DNA from: Eubacterium sp. UBA5416
GTDB taxonomy: Bacteria; Bacillota; Clostridia; Lachnospirales; Lachnospiraceae
Assembly (NCBI GenBank): GCA_002409525.1
Contig: DHNM01000025.1
Location: 842 to 15,357, forward strand
Direction of reading: 5' to 3'
DNA: 14,516 nt
Of the stretch, positions 12,792-14,516 are shown piece after piece. Position 1 is the stretch's first letter. Each line of letters begins with the position of its first letter. The position numbers were made by a program, and so were the translations under genes. The notes under the pieces were generated by a model that saw nothing but the letters and a program-made list of their open reading frames with translations, was not told where the DNA came from and ran no database searches.

Positions 12792-13859
12792 TTAGTGTAT
12801 TAGATTATATGCGGTAAATGCATCCGAAATATGATATTGTTCTGTCCCCGGACTGCCATCCGACTTAGCAGTAACCAGAATATATTCTTCTTGCCCAATT
12901 TTTGAAAGGCTGGCAAGACATTGACCGGATGAATTTGTAAAACTCTCCTTTCCTCCTTCGATCAACCCTCCATTTGACAAACTGTTCTCTTTTAGATTAT
13001 TTAAGATTGTATTTTCCAAAACGAGCCCATTTGGATGTGGCGGAGTGACAGAAGTAGTATAGGCGGCTGATGTAAATATCTCACGAAATGTATTATTTCT
13101 CAGAGCATACTCGAACATATTCGCAATATCTTTACAGGTTGAATAATTATTCTCACCCGGCAGACCCGTACAGGTCTCAAAATGAGTATCATTCATACTC
13201 AATTCCGCTGCTTTTTGATTCATTCGATCAACAAATGCCTCTTCGGATCCTGAAACCCGCTGTGCAAGTCCAACACAGGACTCTGCCCCAGAAGATATCA
13301 TGGAGCCATAAAGTAAATCTCTTACAGTCAGATTTTCTCCACCTACAAATCCTGTCATAGCAGCCCCTTGTGTGTAAAGAGTATTGATTACATCGTCCGA
13401 TAACATAATCTGGTCATCGAGATTTGGAAGATTTTCAATTGCCACAATAATTGTCATAATCTTCGTTAACGGAGCCGGATATATCTTATCAGTACTTCCT
13501 TTATCCATTACAACAGCCTGATCGCTCAGACGAACCAGGTATCCACAGCCACTATGTATATTTTCCCCCGGGATTATCGTAACAGGAATCGGCGTGGGGG
13601 TAGGTTCAGGAATAGCTTTCTTTGAAGAATCTGTAATAGAATCTCCTATATATGCAGTCTCTTTAGTGGAGCTTCTCTTATCTTCGACATGATCATCATT
13701 TGAATTCATCATCTGCATTACCATGAGTATCATCGATAAAATAATTATCAATAAAAGAAGACATAGAAACATCGTCTGTCTTTTTCTCTTCTTTCTTCGG
13801 GCCAAACGCCTTGCTTCCATCTGACGTTGTTTCACTTTCCTCTTATCTGACTGTCCCAT
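12792..13859 (-). CDS. DacA-like (S11, PBP5-type) protein with all three active-site motifs lost
   Basis: D-Ala-D-Ala carboxypeptidases trim peptidoglycan stem peptides outside the cell. This 355-residue protein has a very basic cytoplasmic tail (1-29), one membrane span (about 30-50), a Pro/Thr linker (83-96) and a clear PBP5-type domain (105-350) with YPAPLTKIMT, GENLTVRDLLYGSM and NDTHFETCTGL. The catalytic motifs are changed: S-x-x-K is P130-L-T-K133, S-x-N is S190-G-A192, and K-T-G is K304-E-S306. The nucleophile is gone, so it should be neither an active peptidase nor a penicillin binder. A binding or scaffold role is inference. The start is ATG at 13859 after GGGGG; a longer frame to 14015 runs into tRNA-Lys and is false. 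It usually would be annotated as an active carboxypeptidase. Confidence 0.88.
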   Translation of the reverse strand: MGQSDKRKVKQRQMEARRLARRKKRKRQTMFLCLLLLIIILSMILMVMQMMNSNDDHVEDKRSSTKETAYIGDSITDSSKKAIPEPTPTPIPVTIIPGENIHSGCGYLVRLSDQAVVMDKGSTDKIYPAPLTKIMTIIVAIENLPNLDDQIMLSDDVINTLYTQGAAMTGFVGGENLTVRDLLYGSMISSGAESCVGLAQRVSGSEEAFVDRMNQKAAELSMNDTHFETCTGLPGENNYSTCKDIANMFEYALRNNTFREIFTSAAYTTSVTPPHPNGLVLENTILNNLKENSLSNGGLIEGGKESFTNSSGQCLASLSKIGQEEYILVTAKSDGSPGTEQYHISDAFTAYNLIH

Positions 13860-13878
13860 ACTTTCCCCCGTTTTTTCT

Positions 13879-13907
13879 AGTGTAACTACATAAAGCTTAG
13901 TTGTAAA
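13879..13907 (-). promoter_or_regulatory. promoter of the DacA-like gene
   Basis: Minus strand TTTACA (13902-13907), 17-base spacer, TACACT (13879-13884). The -35 box overlaps the T-run of the tRNA terminator, so the two transcription units abut. Confidence 0.55.
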
Positions 13908-13940
13908 AAAAAAGGATATCAAATAAATTTGGTATCCTTT
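13902..13940 (-). terminator. intrinsic terminator of the tRNA operon
   Basis: A 10-bp stem with one G-U pair joins 13911-13920 (AAAGGATATC) and 13931-13940 (GGTATCCTTT) around a 10-base AT loop. Read leftward it ends in nine T's. It lies 17 bases after tRNA-Lys. Confidence 0.92.
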
Positions 13941-13957
13941 AACACTCATATAAACGA

Positions 13958-14030
13958 TGAAGCATCGGGGATTCGAACCCCGGACAACTTGATTAAAAGT
14001 CAAGTGCTCTACCACCTGAGCTAATGCTCC
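13958..14030 (-). tRNA. tRNA-Lys(TTT)
   Basis: A 73-base cloverleaf. Acceptor GGAGCAT pairs with ATGCTTC (one G-U), the anticodon loop CTTTTAA gives TTT, and the T-arm is CGGGG-TTCGAAT-CCCCG. Discriminator A; the CCA end is not encoded. Last gene of the cluster. Confidence 0.96.
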
Positions 14031-14040
14031 GAAAAAAATA

Positions 14041-14113
<73 letters not shown>

Positions 14114-14119
14114 ATCTAA

Positions 14120-14193
14120 TTGCGGGAGTAGGATTTGAACCTACGACCTCTGGGTTATGAGCCCAACGAGCTTCCAGACTGCTCCATCCCGCG
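14120..14193 (-). tRNA. initiator tRNA-fMet(CAT)
   Basis: A 74-base cloverleaf with loop CTCATAA (CAT). Two initiator marks are visible: the unpaired C1-A72 at the acceptor end (CGCGGGA with TCCCGCA) and three consecutive G-C pairs at the base of the anticodon stem. No encoded CCA. Six bases upstream of tRNA-Phe. Confidence 0.95.
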
Positions 14194-14224
14194 CTATTAA
14201 AATAAACAGATAATATATTGATGA

Positions 14225-14297
14225 AGCCGATGATCGGACTCGAACCGATAACCTGCTGATTACAAATCAGCTGCTCTGCCAATTGAGCCACATCGGC
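14225..14297 (-). tRNA. tRNA-Thr(TGT)
   Basis: A 73-base cloverleaf. Acceptor GCCGATG pairs with CATCGGC, the anticodon loop TTTGTAA gives TGT, and the T-arm is ATCGG-TTCGAGT-CCGAT. Discriminator T, as usual for tRNA-Thr in Firmicutes. No encoded CCA. Confidence 0.95.
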
Positions 14298-14338
14298 ACT
14301 AGAATATAAAAACCATCAGAATCAAAAATGATACTAAA

Positions 14339-14420
14339 TGGATGGAGAAGGATTCGAACCTTCGAAGGCGTTGCCAGCAGATTTACAGTCTGTCCCCTTT
14401 GGCCACTCGGGAATCCATCC
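14339..14420 (-). tRNA. tRNA-Tyr(GTA)
   Basis: An 82-base class II tRNA with a long variable arm. Acceptor GGATGGA pairs with TCCATCC and the anticodon loop CTGTAAA gives GTA. Discriminator A, no encoded CCA. A 41-base spacer separates it from tRNA-Thr, the longest gap in the cluster. Confidence 0.95.
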
Positions 14421-14424
14421 ACAA

Positions 14425-14497
14425 TGGGACCTACAGGGCTCGAACCTGTGACCCTCTGCTTGTAAGGCAGATGCTCTCACAGCTGAGCTAAGATCCC
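14425..14497 (-). tRNA. tRNA-Val(TAC)
   Basis: A 73-base cloverleaf. Acceptor GGGATCT pairs with AGGTCCC (one G-U), the anticodon loop CTTACAA gives TAC, and the T-arm is ACAGG-TTCGAGC-CCTGT. Discriminator A, no encoded CCA. It is the first tRNA visible; a TATTAT at 14504-14509 just upstream could be a -10 box, but the window ends before a -35 could be judged. Confidence 0.95.
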
Positions 14498-14516
14498 ATG
14501 GGTATAATATTCATTA

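Noticed and set aside
13860..14015. N-terminal extension of the DacA-like protein (open frame to 14015, starting MVEHLTF)
   Set aside because: The extension is translated through tRNA-Lys and the tRNA terminator. The ATG at 13859 has a proper ribosome site and gives the expected basic tail and membrane span.

Overview
The window looks like a chromosomal housekeeping segment from a spore-forming, low-GC Clostridia bacterium, most likely a gut Lachnospiraceae. The evidence is a SpoIID gene followed by a SpoIIQ/LytM-like gene, a Mn-dependent pyrophosphatase with CBS/DRTGG inserts, a clostridial-type hexameric glutamate dehydrogenase, a fabH gene with a FabT-type operator, and tRNA genes that lack an encoded CCA end. 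Genus cannot be fixed from the sequence alone. No phage, insertion sequence, integrase or CRISPR array was seen.

Layout, left to right. 1-301 (-): the 5' part of fabH with a strong promoter and a perfect TTTGA-N3-TCAAA palindrome. 392-432: a terminator that insulates it from an overlapping two-gene module (711-980, 440-742, both -), a conserved unknown protein plus a DUF4160 protein. 981-1319: an intergenic stretch that probably encodes a 29-residue membrane peptide (1076-1165, -) with its own promoter and small inverted repeats. 1320-3509 (+): a cytoplasmic GH95 (alpha-L-fucosidase family) enzyme, closed by a long hairpin. 3581-5946 (-): gdhA, an HD-domain protein and a free methionine-R-sulfoxide reductase, probably one transcript. 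6078-8319 (-): a family II pyrophosphatase followed by a flavin reductase. 8493-9635 (+): a two-S1-domain RNA-binding protein, a 189-bp spacer with potential RNA structure, and a GIY-YIG protein. 9677-10345 (-): a hemolysin III/PAQR membrane protein.

The right third is a cell-envelope and sporulation block on the minus strand. A DacA-like protein (12792-13859) has lost all three penicillin-binding motifs. It is followed by a zinc-ribbon protein, spoIID (peptidoglycan lytic transglycosylase of engulfment) and a spoIIQ-like membrane protein whose LytM domain has lost its zinc ligands. The spoIID-spoIIQ order is the one known from sporulating Firmicutes. Candidate sporulation-sigma promoters sit before both genes, but they are imperfect. 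13958-14497 (-) is a six-gene tRNA operon (Val-Tyr-Thr-fMet-Phe-Lys) ending in a textbook intrinsic terminator whose T-run overlaps the -35 box of the DacA-like gene.

No clearly new multi-gene defence or mobile system is visible. The most unusual items are the triple-motif-dead DacA homologue, the structured spacer ahead of the GIY-YIG gene, the DUF4160 module and the 29-residue membrane peptide. All coordinates, motifs and repeats were read by eye; family names rest on recognition of conserved motifs, not on searches.
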